Shown: positions 8,709-18,276 of the stretch, piece after piece
Numbering within the stretch: position 1 is the stretch's first letter
Layout: each line of letters starts with the position of its first letter
NCBI RefSeq assembly: GCF_004015185.1
Contig: NZ_CP025746.1
Span: forward strand, 1,815,776-1,879,775
Length of the DNA stretch: 64,000 bases
Direction of reading: 5' to 3'
DNA from: Clostridium manihotivorum
Lineage (GTDB): Bacteria; Bacillota; Clostridia; Clostridiales; Clostridiaceae
The notes under the pieces: model-generated
Told to the model about the DNA's origin: nothing
The model's input: the letters and a program-made list of their open reading frames with translations, nothing else
The model's database searches: none
Position numbers and translations under genes: made by a program

Positions 8709-11639
8709 ATGGCAAAAAAGAATGAGGCAATTCCAAAGGACAATAATATAATTCCAATAGCTATAGAAGAGGCGATGCCTGACAACTATCTGCCATATGC
8801 AGTAGAGGTGGCTAAGGATAGAGCACTACCAGACGTAAGAGATGGACTTAAACCTGTTCATAGAAGAATTCTTTACGGAGCATATCTTCTAAGAGCATTT
8901 CCAGATAAGCCTTACTATAAATCTGCTAGAATAGTAGGAGATATATTAGGTAAGTTCCATCCTCATGGTGACTCATCAGTTTACGAGGCTATGGTAATAC
9001 TTGCTCAAAACTTCACAACTAGAGAGCCTTTAATAGACGGACATGGAAACTGGGGCTCTATTGATGGTGATAGCGCTGCTGCTATGAGATACACTGAGGC
9101 AAGGCTTTCTCCTATTGCTATGGAGATGATTAAGGATATAGATAAAGGCATAGTAGATATGGTTCCTAACTACTCAGATACAGATTGGGAGCCTAAGGTT
9201 TTACCTAGTAGATATCCTAATCTTTTAGTTAACGGTGCCTTTGGTATAGCTGTTGGTCTTGCTACTAATATACCTCCTCACAATCTTAAAGAAGTTTCTG
9301 ATGGAGTTTTTGCTTATATTGAAAATCCAGAGATAACTACAAAAGAATTGATGCAGTTTGTTAAGGGACCTGACCTTCCTACAGGCGGTATACTTATAGG
9401 GAAAAACTCTATGCTTTCAGCCTATGAAACTGGTGAGGGAAAAGTTTCTTTGAGAGCTAAAACATCCATAGAAAAGCTTGACAATGGCAGAATAGGTATA
9501 ATTATTACTGAATTCCCATATAGAAGAAATAAGGCCAAGTTGCTTCAGCTTATCTCAGAAATGACTGGAGATAAGAGACATTCTAAGGCTTTGGAAGCTA
9601 TTACGGATATAAGAGATGAGTCTGATAGAACTGGTATAAGAGCAGTTATAGAACTTAGAAAAAATGCAGATGAAACTGTTGCAGATAAGGTGCTTAAGTA
9701 TCTATTTAAAAAGACAGATCTTCAATGCAATATTAGTTTTAACATGGTTGCCTTGGCAGATGGTAAGCCGGAGACTATGGGCTTAAAAACTATAATTGGG
9801 CATTATGTGAATCATCAGAAGGATATTGTTAGAAGAAGAACTATAAGGGAATTAGAAGTAGCAGAAAAGAGATTCCATATAGTTGAGGGCTTCATAAAAG
9901 CCATAGATATAATGGATCAAATCATAGAGACTATAAGGGCATCAAAGTCAAAAAAAGATGCTTCTATAAACTTGATAGATAGATTTGGATTTACTGAAAT
10001 TCAGGCTGAAGCAATATTGGAGCTTATGCTTTATAGATTGACTGGTCTTGAAATAAAGGAGTTCCAAAAAGAACATAGAGAATTAGAAAAGCTAATAAAA
10101 GCTTTAAGAAAGATATTAAGTGACGAAGGCGAGCTGCTAAAAGTAGTTAAGGAAGAACTTAAAGAAGTTACTGATAAGTTTGCTAGTCCTAGAAGAACCG
10201 CCATTATAGAAGATGACAGTGAGGCTAAGATAGATATAGAAGAGCTTATCATAGAAGAAGATGTTATGGTAACCCTTTCAAACGACGGATTTATAAAAAG
10301 AGTTCCACTAAAATCTTATAATAGGTCTAACTCTAACCCAGAAGATATAGAGTATAGAGAAGGCGATTACCTTAAGTATATATTTACTTCAAATACAAAG
10401 GAGAGTTTGATTTTCTTTACGGATAAAGGAAATATGTATCAGGTAAAATGTAATCTTATACCTGAATATAAGTGGAAAGATAAAGGTGAAAGGGTAGATG
10501 ACATAATAAGAGGATTATCCTTAGAAGAAGAAAGTGTTGTTATGGCACTTTCAGTTGATAACTTTAGTCCAAGTAAGCTATTTAAGTTTATTACTTCCAA
10601 GGCTGTTATAAAGAAAACTTCTATGGACAAATTTATTACTGCTTATTCGAAGCTTTTAGCAATAAGGCTTAAGGACAATGAGAAGCTTGTTCATGTAAGC
10701 TTAGTAGATGCTAATGAAGAAGAAAAAGTTATTCATATAAAGACTAAACTAGGATTAGATTTTAAGGTTGAAGAGCCTATTGTAGATGCAGTAGACAGAA
10801 ATATAATGGGTGTACAGCTAAGTACAATAAGTCAAGAAGATGAGGTTTCTTTAGTAGAGTATGTCAATGAATATGATTTTGCTGATTTTGTTGTGGGAGT
10901 AAATAAAAAAGGCAACTTGAAGGTTTACCAAAAAGCAGCAAGGGATGCATTCATGAAGACCGCTACGGTTTCAAATGAACAAATTATGATATTTACCTCG
11001 AAGGGAAATGTTTATAAGATACCTAGTTATATGATACAAAACCTGTCGGAAGAAATTAATATAAGCTTATTAGTGGATGGCTTTGAAGACAGTGAAGAGG
11101 TAATCAGCGTCTACTCAGAAAAGGACTTTAATGATAAAAAATCTGTCATATTCTTTAGTAAAAATGGTCTTGTAAAAAAGACATTAATGAAAGAGTTCGA
11201 AGGCAACGCCAATTCTTTAGTGGCATACAAGTTGAAGACTGACAAGGATGAACTAGCTTCTGTAAAAGTTTATGATAATATAACCGGTATAGATATATTG
11301 ATGGTTACTAAAAAAGGAATGTTGATAAGATTTGCTGAAGAGAATGTATCTCCAATGGGAAGGGTAGCTTCAGGAGTTACTGGTATAAGCTTAAAAGAAG
11401 ATGATCAGCTGGTTTTTGGAACAGTTTTAAAGTCTGTTATTGAAAGTAAAAATAACAAGGGGTATAATGAAGTTGCTGTAGAAGTAACTTATGCAGAAAA
11501 AGTTATATTATTTTCGAGTATTGGTGAGAAAAAAGAACTTATGCTTAATGATATTAAAATACAAAACAGAGCTGGCAGAGGTAACTGCGTATTTTCTGTA
11601 GTACCTAATGAGTATATAAAAGAGGTACAGCTTAAATAG
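8709..11639 (+). CDS. parC: Type IIA DNA topoisomerase subunit A (topoisomerase IV ParC / gyrase A-like)
   Basis: 976 residues, the DNA-cleaving subunit partnering the preceding Par[18 protein letters not shown], the helix-turn-helix region [20 protein letters not shown] and AAAMRYTE are intact; Tyr128 is the expected nucleophile. The C-terminal half (about 500-976) holds repeated beta-blade patterns ([26 protein letters not shown]) of a pinwheel-type DNA-wrapping domain. The protein is longer than typical ParC or GyrA (about 750-850), mostly by an extended C-terminal region; clostridial second-pair A subunits tend to be long. SD GGGGGAAT precedes the ATG. Two short gaps (17 bp before, 10 bp after) suggest one operon with the DJ-1 gene. 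Confidence 0.9.
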   Translation: MAKKNEAIPKDNNIIPIAIEEAMPDNYLPYAVEVAKDRALPDVRDGLKPVHRRILYGAYLLRAFPDKPYYKSARIVGDILGKFHPHGDSSVYEAMVILAQNFTTREPLIDGHGNWGSIDGDSAAAMRYTEARLSPIAMEMIKDIDKGIVDMVPNYSDTDWEPKVLPSRYPNLLVNGAFGIAVGLATNIPPHNLKEVSDGVFAYIENPEITTKELMQFVKGPDLPTGGILIGKNSMLSAYETGEGKVSLRAKTSIEKLDNGRIGIIITEFPYRRNKAKLLQLISEMTGDKRHSKALEAITDIRDESDRTGIRAVIELRKNADETVADKVLKYLFKKTDLQCNISFNMVALADGKPETMGLKTIIGHYVNHQKDIVRRRTIRELEVAEKRFHIVEGFIKAIDIMDQIIETIRASKSKKDASINLIDRFGFTEIQAEAILELMLYRLTGLEIKEFQKEHRELEKLIKALRKILSDEGELLKVVKEELKEVTDKFASPRRTAIIEDDSEAKIDIEELIIEEDVMVTLSNDGFIKRVPLKSYNRSNSNPEDIEYREGDYLKYIFTSNTKESLIFFTDKGNMYQVKCNLIPEYKWKDKGERVDDIIRGLSLEEESVVMALSVDNFSPSKLFKFITSKAVIKKTSMDKFITAYSKLLAIRLKDNEKLVHVSLVDANEEEKVIHIKTKLGLDFKVEEPIVDAVDRNIMGVQLSTISQEDEVSLVEYVNEYDFADFVVGVNKKGNLKVYQKAARDAFMKTATVSNEQIMIFTSKGNVYKIPSYMIQNLSEEINISLLVDGFEDSEEVISVYSEKDFNDKKSVIFFSKNGLVKKTLMKEFEGNANSLVAYKLKTDKDELASVKVYDNITGIDILMVTKKGMLIRFAEENVSPMGRVASGVTGISLKEDDQLVFGTVLKSVIESKNNKGYNEVAVEVTYAEKVILFSSIGEKKELMLNDIKIQNRAGRGNCVFSVVPNEYIKEVQLK

Positions 11640-11649
11640 GAGGTATTCT

Positions 11650-12216
11650 ATGAAAAAGGTTTTATTATTACTTGCAGAGGGCTTTGAAGAGATTGAAGCG
11701 CTAACTGTAGTTGATGTACTTAGAAGAGCTAATGTTCAATGTGATACCTGTAGTATTAAAGAGAGAGAAGTTTCAGGCTCTCATGATATTGTGGTTCAAG
11801 CAGATATTACTTTGGACAATGAAGAGCTAAATAGCTATGATGCCATTGTGCTTCCAGGAGGAATGCCTGGGGCAGCTAATTTGAGAGAAAACATAAGAGT
11901 GGTAGAACTTGTTAAGGATTATTACGCTTCAGGAAGAATAGTTGCTGCAATCTGTGCTGCACCAATAGTTTTAGCTAAGGCAGGAATAATTGACGGTAAG
12001 CTTGTAACTTCATATCCTTCCTTTGATAAACAATTAGAGCATTGTATTTATAAAGATGAGCTAGTTGTGGTTGATGGTAATATTATAACTAGCAGAGGAC
12101 CTGCAACTGCATTACCTTTTTCCTATAAATTACTTGAGAAATTAGGTTGTGACACAGAGGTAGAGGACTTAAGAGAAGGTATGATGTACAACTTTTTGAT
12201 GGATAGCAAATTATAG
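11650..12216 (+). CDS. DJ-1/PfpI family protein (YajL/DJ-1 type)
   Basis: 188 residues, the full length of a single DJ-1 domain. Seen: LLAEGFEEIEALTVVDVLRRA at the start, with the conserved Glu, then LPGGMPGA, and AICAAPIVLAKAGI with the nucleophile-elbow cysteine. The C-terminal TSRGPATALPFSYKLLEKLG is typical of the DJ-1/ThiJ branch. Family members act as stress-linked chaperones or proposed deglycases; the exact activity is debated and not shown by sequence. SD AGGAGG lies 6 nt before the ATG. It follows parC by 10 bp, so it is probably the last gene of the parE-parC transcript, ending at the hairpin at 12289. Confidence 0.88.
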   Translation: MKKVLLLLAEGFEEIEALTVVDVLRRANVQCDTCSIKEREVSGSHDIVVQADITLDNEELNSYDAIVLPGGMPGAANLRENIRVVELVKDYYASGRIVAAICAAPIVLAKAGIIDGKLVTSYPSFDKQLEHCIYKDELVVVDGNIITSRGPATALPFSYKLLEKLGCDTEVEDLREGMMYNFLMDSKL

Positions 12217-12288
12217 AATTTTCTTTCAGCTAAATAAGTATTAAAGGTTATGTCATTTTAATAGGGTCTTTAAAACATAAATATTTTT

Positions 12289-12318
12289 GTTCCTAGGGGA
12301 GATCCTCTAGGAACTTTT
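12289..12318 (+). terminator. Rho-independent terminator after the DJ-1 gene
   Basis: GTTCCTAG pairs with CTAGGAAC, with partial pairing extending inward, followed by TTTT. It separates the parE-parC-DJ-1 unit from the peptidase gene that starts 27 bp after the stem. Confidence 0.75.
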
Positions 12319-12340
12319 AAATTCTCTCTTGGAGGTTTTT

Positions 12341-13552
12341 ATGGAGAAAATAGTTTTAGATAATGGTGTTAGACTTCTATATGAATATAGAAGTGCTGAT
12401 ATCACTTCATTTTGTATTGGCTTTGAAGCGGGAGCAAATATGGAGCAAGGATTTAATCTAGGAACCGCTCATGCTCTTGAACATATGCTTTTTAAAGGAA
12501 CATCAGAGTTAACTGAAGATGAAATTAATTTAAGAAGCGATAGATTATTCGGTTTTAACAACGCAATGACAAATTTTCCATACTGTATATACTATGGAAC
12601 CACCGCAAATGAAGATTTTGTAGAAGCCTTTTCTTTATACTCAGATATAATAATAAATCCAGCATTAAGTGAAGTTGGATTTAAAGAAGAGATGGATGTA
12701 ATACTTCAGGAATGCAAGGAATGGAAGGAAGACTTTGAACAGTATTGTGAGGATGAGATACTATTCAATTCTTATGGAAGAAAAAGAGTTAAAGAAATAA
12801 TAATAGGTACCGAGGAGTCCATAAGGAACATTACTCTAGCTGAGCTCAAAAGGTTTTATAATAAATATTACGTTCCGAAAAATTGTGTGATTTCAGTGGT
12901 ATCAAATATTCCTTTAAAAGAAATTATTGATGTAGTAGAAGCTAGATTTAAAGAATTTAAAGGTACTTATACTGAGGTTATATTTGATAATGAAGATATA
13001 AAGGAAGGAACGTACTATAAAGAGATAGATGGCTTTGAAGGAGCTAAGCTTCAATATATATTTGACATAAGCATGCTTAATCATAAAGAAGTTGAGGCTC
13101 TTAGAGTATTTAATACTTGGTTTGGTGAAGGCGTAAGCTCTAGACTTTTTGATGAGGTTAGAACTAAAAATGGATTAGCATATGAAGTTTCTAGCTTGAT
13201 AAAAAATGAAAAAGGAATAAAGCTGTTTTCTATAAACTGCAGCACTTCAAAAGTTAATGTAGAAAAGACCATCAATATAATAGATGACCTCATCAATACA
13301 GCTGCTAAAAACTTTGAAAAACTAAGTGAAAAAGATATGGCCTTTTTAATAAAGAGGCTTAAACTGAAAAGATCCTTAGAACTCGAAAGAAGTATAGTTC
13401 TAGCTAATAGATTGACTATCTATGAAATCATGTACGGTGATGGAGATTTAGTTAATGCTGAATTAAAATTTAAATACAAATTAGAAGTTAAAGATATAAT
13501 AGAAGTTATAACAAAGGTGCTTGCTAAAGGTTCAAAGCAAGTACTATGGTGA
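12341..13552 (+). CDS. M16 family zinc peptidase
   Basis: 403 residues. ATG at 12341 follows GGAGG by 5 nt; an upstream TTG at 12329 overlaps the SD and is rejected. The inverted zinc motif HALEHMLF (HxxEH) is present, with downstream acidic residues around EEMDVILQECKEWKED for the third ligand. A second, inactive M16 domain follows (about 190-400), with the expected G.SSRLFDEVR.K.GLAY motif. The length matches the single-chain processing-peptidase-like members of Firmicutes. No signal peptide, so cytoplasmic. The substrate is unknown. Its end overlaps the longest reading of recJ, so the two are co-transcribed. Confidence 0.87.
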   Translation: MEKIVLDNGVRLLYEYRSADITSFCIGFEAGANMEQGFNLGTAHALEHMLFKGTSELTEDEINLRSDRLFGFNNAMTNFPYCIYYGTTANEDFVEAFSLYSDIIINPALSEVGFKEEMDVILQECKEWKEDFEQYCEDEILFNSYGRKRVKEIIIGTEESIRNITLAELKRFYNKYYVPKNCVISVVSNIPLKEIIDVVEARFKEFKGTYTEVIFDNEDIKEGTYYKEIDGFEGAKLQYIFDISMLNHKEVEALRVFNTWFGEGVSSRLFDEVRTKNGLAYEVSSLIKNEKGIKLFSINCSTSKVNVEKTINIIDDLINTAAKNFEKLSEKDMAFLIKRLKLKRSLELERSIVLANRLTIYEIMYGDGDLVNAELKFKYKLEVKDIIEVITKVLAKGSKQVLW

Positions 13553-13563
13553 TGGAGAGATGT

Positions 13564-15339
13564 ATGAGTGAAAATTGGCTTTTAATAAACAAAGGAATAG
13601 CAGAGGCTAATAGATTAGTTAGTGAATTGAATATAAGTCAATTTACTTCTAGACTATTGGTAAATAGAGAAATAAGTGACTTGAAGCAAGCAAGGAAGTT
13701 CTTGTTTGGAAATATTGAAGACTTGCATGATGGTCACTTAATGAAGGATATGGATAAAGCGGTAGCTATAGTAAAGAATGCTATCCATAACAATAGTAAA
13801 ATGGTGATTTATGGAGATTACGATTGTGATGGAGTAAATAGTACTGTAATTTTCAATAATGCATTAAGAGTCTGCAAGGCTAATTTTAGCTACTATATAC
13901 CTAATCGTGAGGATGAAGGCTATGGTATGAATAGCAATAGAATAAAAAAGCTTAAAGAGGAAGGTTATGAACTTATTATAACCTGTGACAATGGTATCGC
14001 AGCCTTTGAACAAGTGGAATTAGCAAAAGAATTAGGTATGGGTGTTATAATAACAGATCATCATGACATACCAATTTTTAAAGAAGCTGATGGAACAGTG
14101 ATAGAAAAATTTCCAGAGGCCGATGCTGTTGTCAATCCAAAGCGCCCTGACTGTCAGTATCCATTTAAAAAACTTTGTGGTGCAGGTGTAGCTCTTAAGT
14201 TTGTACAATGTCTTTATGAAGCTTTAGGGATACCTAAGGAAAGGTCTTATGACCTTTTGGAATTTGCAGCTATAGCTACGGTGTGTGACGTAGTAGATTT
14301 GGTTGATGAAAATAGGATAATAGTAAAAGAAGGTCTTAAAAGAATAAATAAAAGTGAAAACTTAGGGCTTAAGGCTTTGATGAAACAAACTAATTTAGAT
14401 GATAAGACTATAAGTGCCTATCATTTAGGATTTATAATAGGACCTTGCGTAAATGCTACAGGAAGACTTGAAACTGCTGATCTATCTGTTGAGCTTTTGC
14501 TTACAACAGATACTGAGAGAGCAAATGAATTGGCTAAAGAGCTTCATGAGCTTAATCAAAGAAGACAAGATATGACTACAGAAAGTGTAGAACTTATAGA
14601 GCATCAGATAGAACAAAATAATATGACAAAAGATAAGGTCTTAGTGGTATATAATGATAGGATACATGAAAGTATAGCTGGTATAGTGGCAGGAAGAATA
14701 AGAGAAAAGTATAATGTTCCAGCTATAGTTTTGACCAAGGGAAAAGAGATGGCAAAAGGCTCTGGAAGGTCGATAGAAGAATATAATATGTTTGAAGAAC
14801 TTTCAAACTGCAAGGAGTACTTAGATAAGTTTGGTGGGCATCCTATGGCGGCAGGGTTGTCTATAGAACTTGATAATATACCAAAGCTAAGAGAAAAATT
14901 GTTAAAGACCTGTAGGTTAAAGGATGAAGATATTGTTCCTAAGATAAGAATAGATCTAAAGCTTCCCTTATCATACATTAACGAGCAAGTAGTCAATGAA
15001 CTTGAAGAGTTAGAGCCTTTTGGTAAAGGAAATACTACTCCTATATTTGGAGAGAAAAACGTTGAAGTATTAAGGCTTTGGACCATAGGGAAAGAAAAGA
15101 ATATATTAAAATTTAGATTCAAGATATTAGGCAGTAATTATAGTATGGATGGTATATGCTTTAATAAGTATGAAGAATTCAAAGAGCAGTTTATTAATAA
15201 GTACGGTGAAGAGGCCTTTTTAAATATCTTAGATAGCTCCTTCTGTAACTTCAAGATGGATTTTCTTTTCTACCCTTCTGTTAATGAATACAATGGTAAC
15301 AAGAGTCTTCAAGTTATAATAAAGAGTATAAGGCTGTAG
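13564..15339 (+). CDS. recJ: Single-stranded-DNA-specific exonuclease RecJ
   Basis: 591 residues. ATG at 13564 is chosen because GGAGAG lies 4-9 nt upstream; the ATG at 13546 lacks an SD. DHH phosphoesterase motifs are in order: YGDYDCDGVNS (about residue 81), TCDNGI, ITDHHD (about 165) and GRLETADL; the DHHA1 motif GGHPMAAG is near 424. The C-terminal 130 residues form the OB-like domain (LEELEPFGKGNTTPIF). RecJ degrades single strands 5' to 3' in recombination and mismatch or base excision repair. The length is typical of the short RecJ form. The gene ends at a terminator, and a group II intron follows it at once. Confidence 0.92.
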   Translation: MSENWLLINKGIAEANRLVSELNISQFTSRLLVNREISDLKQARKFLFGNIEDLHDGHLMKDMDKAVAIVKNAIHNNSKMVIYGDYDCDGVNSTVIFNNALRVCKANFSYYIPNREDEGYGMNSNRIKKLKEEGYELIITCDNGIAAFEQVELAKELGMGVIITDHHDIPIFKEADGTVIEKFPEADAVVNPKRPDCQYPFKKLCGAGVALKFVQCLYEALGIPKERSYDLLEFAAIATVCDVVDLVDENRIIVKEGLKRINKSENLGLKALMKQTNLDDKTISAYHLGFIIGPCVNATGRLETADLSVELLLTTDTERANELAKELHELNQRRQDMTTESVELIEHQIEQNNMTKDKVLVVYNDRIHESIAGIVAGRIREKYNVPAIVLTKGKEMAKGSGRSIEEYNMFEELSNCKEYLDKFGGHPMAAGLSIELDNIPKLREKLLKTCRLKDEDIVPKIRIDLKLPLSYINEQVVNELEELEPFGKGNTTPIFGEKNVEVLRLWTIGKEKNILKFRFKILGSNYSMDGICFNKYEEFKEQFINKYGEEAFLNILDSSFCNFKMDFLFYPSVNEYNGNKSLQVIIKSIRL

Positions 15340-15347
15340 TTGCTTTT

Positions 15348-15388
15348 AGGAGCTGTCGAACTAATTGATTAGTGCACAGCTCCTTTTT
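15348..15388 (+). terminator. Rho-independent terminator of recJ, target site of the group IIC intron
   Basis: AGGAGCTGT (15348-15356) pairs with ACAGCTCCT (15376-15384), then a run of T to 15388. The intron's first base is the next one (15389). Group IIC introns characteristically insert just after terminator hairpins. Confidence 0.92.
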
Positions 15389-17302
15389 GTGTGCCCAGCA
15401 TGGGCAACAACTTGGCGGTGAAAGTCCGCTGTGGGCTTGGTAGTGGGAACCACTAGCTAAGGGCAAGGGTGTCCATCGTGAGGTGGAATCTGAAGGAAGC
15501 CTAAGGCAAAATCTCGGTCTGAGGGATACGAACTACATATAAGGCTTACTAGGGACGGACGAGTTTGCAAAACAAAACAAAGTCCTACACTATCCCAAAT
15601 TTCTAGGAGTAAATGTAGCAGATATATGAGATGAAGGTTGTTGTTCTTACCTGGGGAGGTCTGATAGATACATTGCTGATAAGATGAATTTCTAAAGCGA
15701 TAACCTACATAGTGATATGTAATTGAACTATCAGAAGTCAGCAGAAGTCATAGTAACTCCGCTAATCGCGATAGCGGATGAAGGACTGAACTTTAAGGAG
15801 GTTTTCAAGTTTGAAAGTTTCGCAGAGTACTCAAAGATTGCAGAAAACTAAATACTTAGGCTCTAGTGCCCAAGATAGAGTGGAACTCGAAGATAAGCAA
15901 AGAGTGCATAGAGAATTCTCGGCAACTCCAAAGGAGAAAATCAGTGGATTTGAATATGGCTCACTAGAAAGGATATTATACAAGGATAATATGAACTTGG
16001 CTCTTAAAAGAGTAATATCTAATAAAGGTAGCCATGGCGTGGACGGAATGACAGTTTATGAACTTAAACAATTTCTGAAAACAAACTGGGTATCTATTAG
16101 AGAGAGTATTCTTAATGGTGAGTATAGACCAATGCCAGTTAGAAGAGTAGAAATACCAAAACCTAATGGTGGTACTAGACTCTTAGGTATACCTACAGTT
16201 TTGGATAGACTTATCCAACAAGCTATTGCTCAAGAATTAAATAGTATCTATGATAGAAGATTTTCTGAAAGTAGCTTTGGTTTCCGCCCTCAAAGAGAAA
16301 GTGCTAAAGACGCAATTAAGAAAGCAGAGCAATATATCAATGATGGCTATAGGTGGGTTGTTGATATGGACTTAGAGAAATTCTTTGATAAGGTTAACCA
16401 TGATATCTTAATGTATAAATTATCAAGAAGCATTAAGGATAAGAGAGTATTATCCCTAATAAGGAAATACCTTCAGTCAGGAATAATGATAAATGGTGTA
16501 GTGGTAAGAAATGAAGAAGGAACTCCACAAGGAGGACCGTTGAGTCCATTGTTATCTAACATAATGCTAGATGAACTAGATAAAGAGTTAGAAATGAGAG
16601 GTCATAAATTCTGTCGCTACGCGGACGACTGTAATATCTATGTTAAAAGTGAGAGAGCAGGTAAAAGAGTCATGGAGAACATAACTGCTTTTATTGAAGG
16701 CAAGCTCAAACTTAAAGTAAATAGACAGAAGAGTGCAGTAGATAGACCTTGAGAAGAAAATTTCTAGGATTTACATTAAACCTAATGTATGGAAAAGCAT
16801 ATGCATCTATATCAAAGCAATCACTGAGTCGACATAAAGATAAAATCAAAGAGATACTATCTAGGTCAAAACCGATGACTTTGGAACAAAGAATAGAGAA
16901 GCTTAACTTAATTAATGTTGGGTGGATTAACTATTATGGAATAGCCAAATGCAAAGGAATAGTAGAACACATAGATATTTGGATAAGGCAAAGATTAAGA
17001 ATGTGTATATGGAAACAGTGGAAGAAAGTTAGAACTAGATATAAAAACCTTAAGAAGCTGGGACTTGAACACTATCAAGCTATAAAGTTTGCCAATACCC
17101 GTAAAGGATACTGGCGAGTAGCAAATAGTGCGATTTTAAACACAACTCTTACAAATCAATTCTTCTCGGACATAGGATTGAAAAGCCTAGTGCGTCAATA
17201 TATTAAAATTCAATCAACTTAAGGAACCGCCGTGTACCAGACCGGTACGCACGGTGGTGTGAGAGGACGCTGAATAAAATAATTATTCAGCTCCTACTCG
17301 AT
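15389..17302 (+). mobile_element. Group IIC self-splicing intron (about 1.9 kb)
   Basis: The 5' end starts GTGTGCCC, the expected intron start. Domain I stretches such as GGGTGTCC, GGAATCTGAAGGAAGC and GAGTTTGCAAAACAAAACAA resemble the known group IIC ribozyme of Oceanobacillus. Domain V (17224-17260: GAACCGCCGTGTACC with GGTACGCACGGTGG) and domain VI (stem GCTGAATAA/TTATTCAGC, then CTCCTACTCGAT) close the element at 17302. Boundaries are read from these conserved ends. The open reading frame in domain IV is frameshifted. The RNA core looks intact by eye, so it may splice but probably cannot move without a protein supplied in trans. Confidence 0.93.
15811..17222 (+). pseudogene. Group II intron reverse transcriptase/maturase, frameshifted
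   Basis: TTG start at 15811 after GGAGG. The first part (15811-16752) has reverse transcriptase blocks 0-5: GSHGVDGMTV, the RLLGIPTVLDR region, SFGFRP, GTPQGGPLSPLLSN and the catalytic YADD. It reaches VNRQKSAVDRP and stops. The remainder (from 16749, a one-base change of frame) continues RRKFLGFTL and the maturase domain X (LNLINVGWINYYGIA). Relatives read through this point with a Trp codon, so one G has been lost near 16751. There is no HNH endonuclease domain, as usual for group IIC proteins. As it stands no full-length protein would be made unless the ribosome shifts frame. Confidence 0.9.
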
Positions 17303-17314
17303 TACATAAAAATA

Positions 17315-17342
17315 AATCCAGCATTCGCAGGGGTGCTGGATT
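17315..17342 (-). terminator. Hairpin with T tail on the minus strand
   Basis: AATCCAGCA (17315-17323) pairs with TGCTGGATT (17334-17342). Read on the minus strand it is followed by TATTTTTATG, so it could end minus-strand transcripts such as that of the spore protein gene, though 370 bp away. The intervening 17343-17656 shows only A+T-rich sequence with no recognisable element. Confidence 0.6.
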
Positions 17343-17656
17343 CAATAGATTTGTATTCGCGCTATTTCTGATTTGAGAAAATCAAGCAATGCCACATACT
17401 TTTTGGCATCTTATATGTAATGATATACCACTTTAACCTGAACTCTATCTTTAAAACGTCTTTAGTTTTGAAAATTAAAAATTGATAATATAAATTTCAT
17501 TATGAAGTTGTATAACCATAAATAAGCCTCAACCCCCATTTTTACTATAAATTCTTAAGAAGTTATAAATATAAGAAGTTATAAATATAAAAATATAAGT
17601 TTTTATAAAGTAATAAATTTGGTATGCATTTAATGATATTGAAGTTAAATGGTTAT

Positions 17657-17706
17657 CATCGGATGACTGACCACTTAATTTCAACACAGTACTTTAACAG
17701 AGCCTA
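17657..17706. repeat. Right copy of the 50-bp inverted repeat
   Basis: Reverse complement of 956-1005, 49 of 50 bases, with 44 consecutive identical. It lies 10 bp beyond the 3' end of the minus-strand spore protein gene. Confidence 0.9.
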
Positions 17707-17715
17707 AAATAAAGT

Positions 17716-17898
17716 TTATAGACTCTTTTCGTAGTCTTCGATCATCTTTTTAACCATGGCTCCTCCAACTTTACCACATTGGTTTGCAGAAACATGACCA
17801 TCAGCTTCTGAAACTGGAACACCAAGCTCCCTTGCTATTTCATATTTAAATTTAGCTAATCCATTTTTGTTATCTGGTATTAATATCTTTCCTGGCAT
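17716..17898 (-). CDS. Alpha/beta-type small acid-soluble spore protein (SASP)
   Basis: 60 residues. The family hallmarks are seen: KFKYEIARELGV, which contains the site cut by the germination protease GPR (after the Glu of KYEIA), and GKVGGAMVKKMIEDYE, the conserved DNA-binding helix region. These proteins coat DNA in dormant spores and protect it. SD GGAG is 9 nt before the ATG. It stands alone on the minus strand between the intron and murG. Expression under a forespore sigma factor (sigma-G) is expected from the family; no clear promoter was resolved. It is the direct sign that the organism sporulates. Confidence 0.93.
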   Translation of the reverse strand: MPGKILIPDNKNGLAKFKYEIARELGVPVSEADGHVSANQCGKVGGAMVKKMIEDYEKSL

Positions 17899-18144
17899 TA
17901 TTAATCACTCCTTTTTATTAATTTGATTCCTATAGTAATTATTATTTTTGGAGTATCAATTAAAATTTATATATCAATAATAAGAACTCTTTAATAGTAT
18001 TGCTGAAAGTAAAGATTATATGCTCGTACTTGTATAATATTGGTTTAGCAATTGGTGTATGGGTTTTTACTTTTTTCTAGTTTACACATATACTTCTTTA
18101 GAAATAAAAAATCATATTAGTTACTTGTCCAATATCGTTAATGA

Positions 18145-18172
18145 ATCCGATGAATGACCACTTAATTTCAAC
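18145..18172. repeat. Partial third copy of the inverted-repeat sequence
   Basis: 26 of 28 bases match the right-hand repeat copy, in the same orientation (shared core TGACCACTTAATTTCAACA). It lies between the spore protein gene and murG. The rest of 17899-18210 is A+T-rich with nothing else recognised. Confidence 0.75.
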
Positions 18173-18210
18173 AGTCACAAAATTAAATAAAAAAATAAGT
18201 TCATCTTTTA

Positions 18211-18239
18211 TAAGGATTTTAATATAATATAGATGGTTA
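18211..18239 (+). promoter_or_regulatory. Probable sigma-A promoter of murG
   Basis: TTCATC, 17-nt spacer, TATAAT at 18234-18239: a consensus -10 with a weak -35, 38 bp before the murG start. Confidence 0.5.
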
Positions 18240-18276
18240 TAATTGAAATAGTGCAAAGTTTTAAGGGGATGATTTT

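Noticed and set aside
6739-11639. Calling the topoisomerase pair gyrB-gyrA
   Set aside because: The replication-origin neighbours of the gyrase genes are absent, and clostridia usually carry a second pair; ParE/ParC is preferred, though motifs alone cannot settle it.
14604-15122. 172-codon antisense frame in recJ
   Set aside because: Lies wholly inside a well-supported CDS, low-complexity Ser-rich product, no SD.
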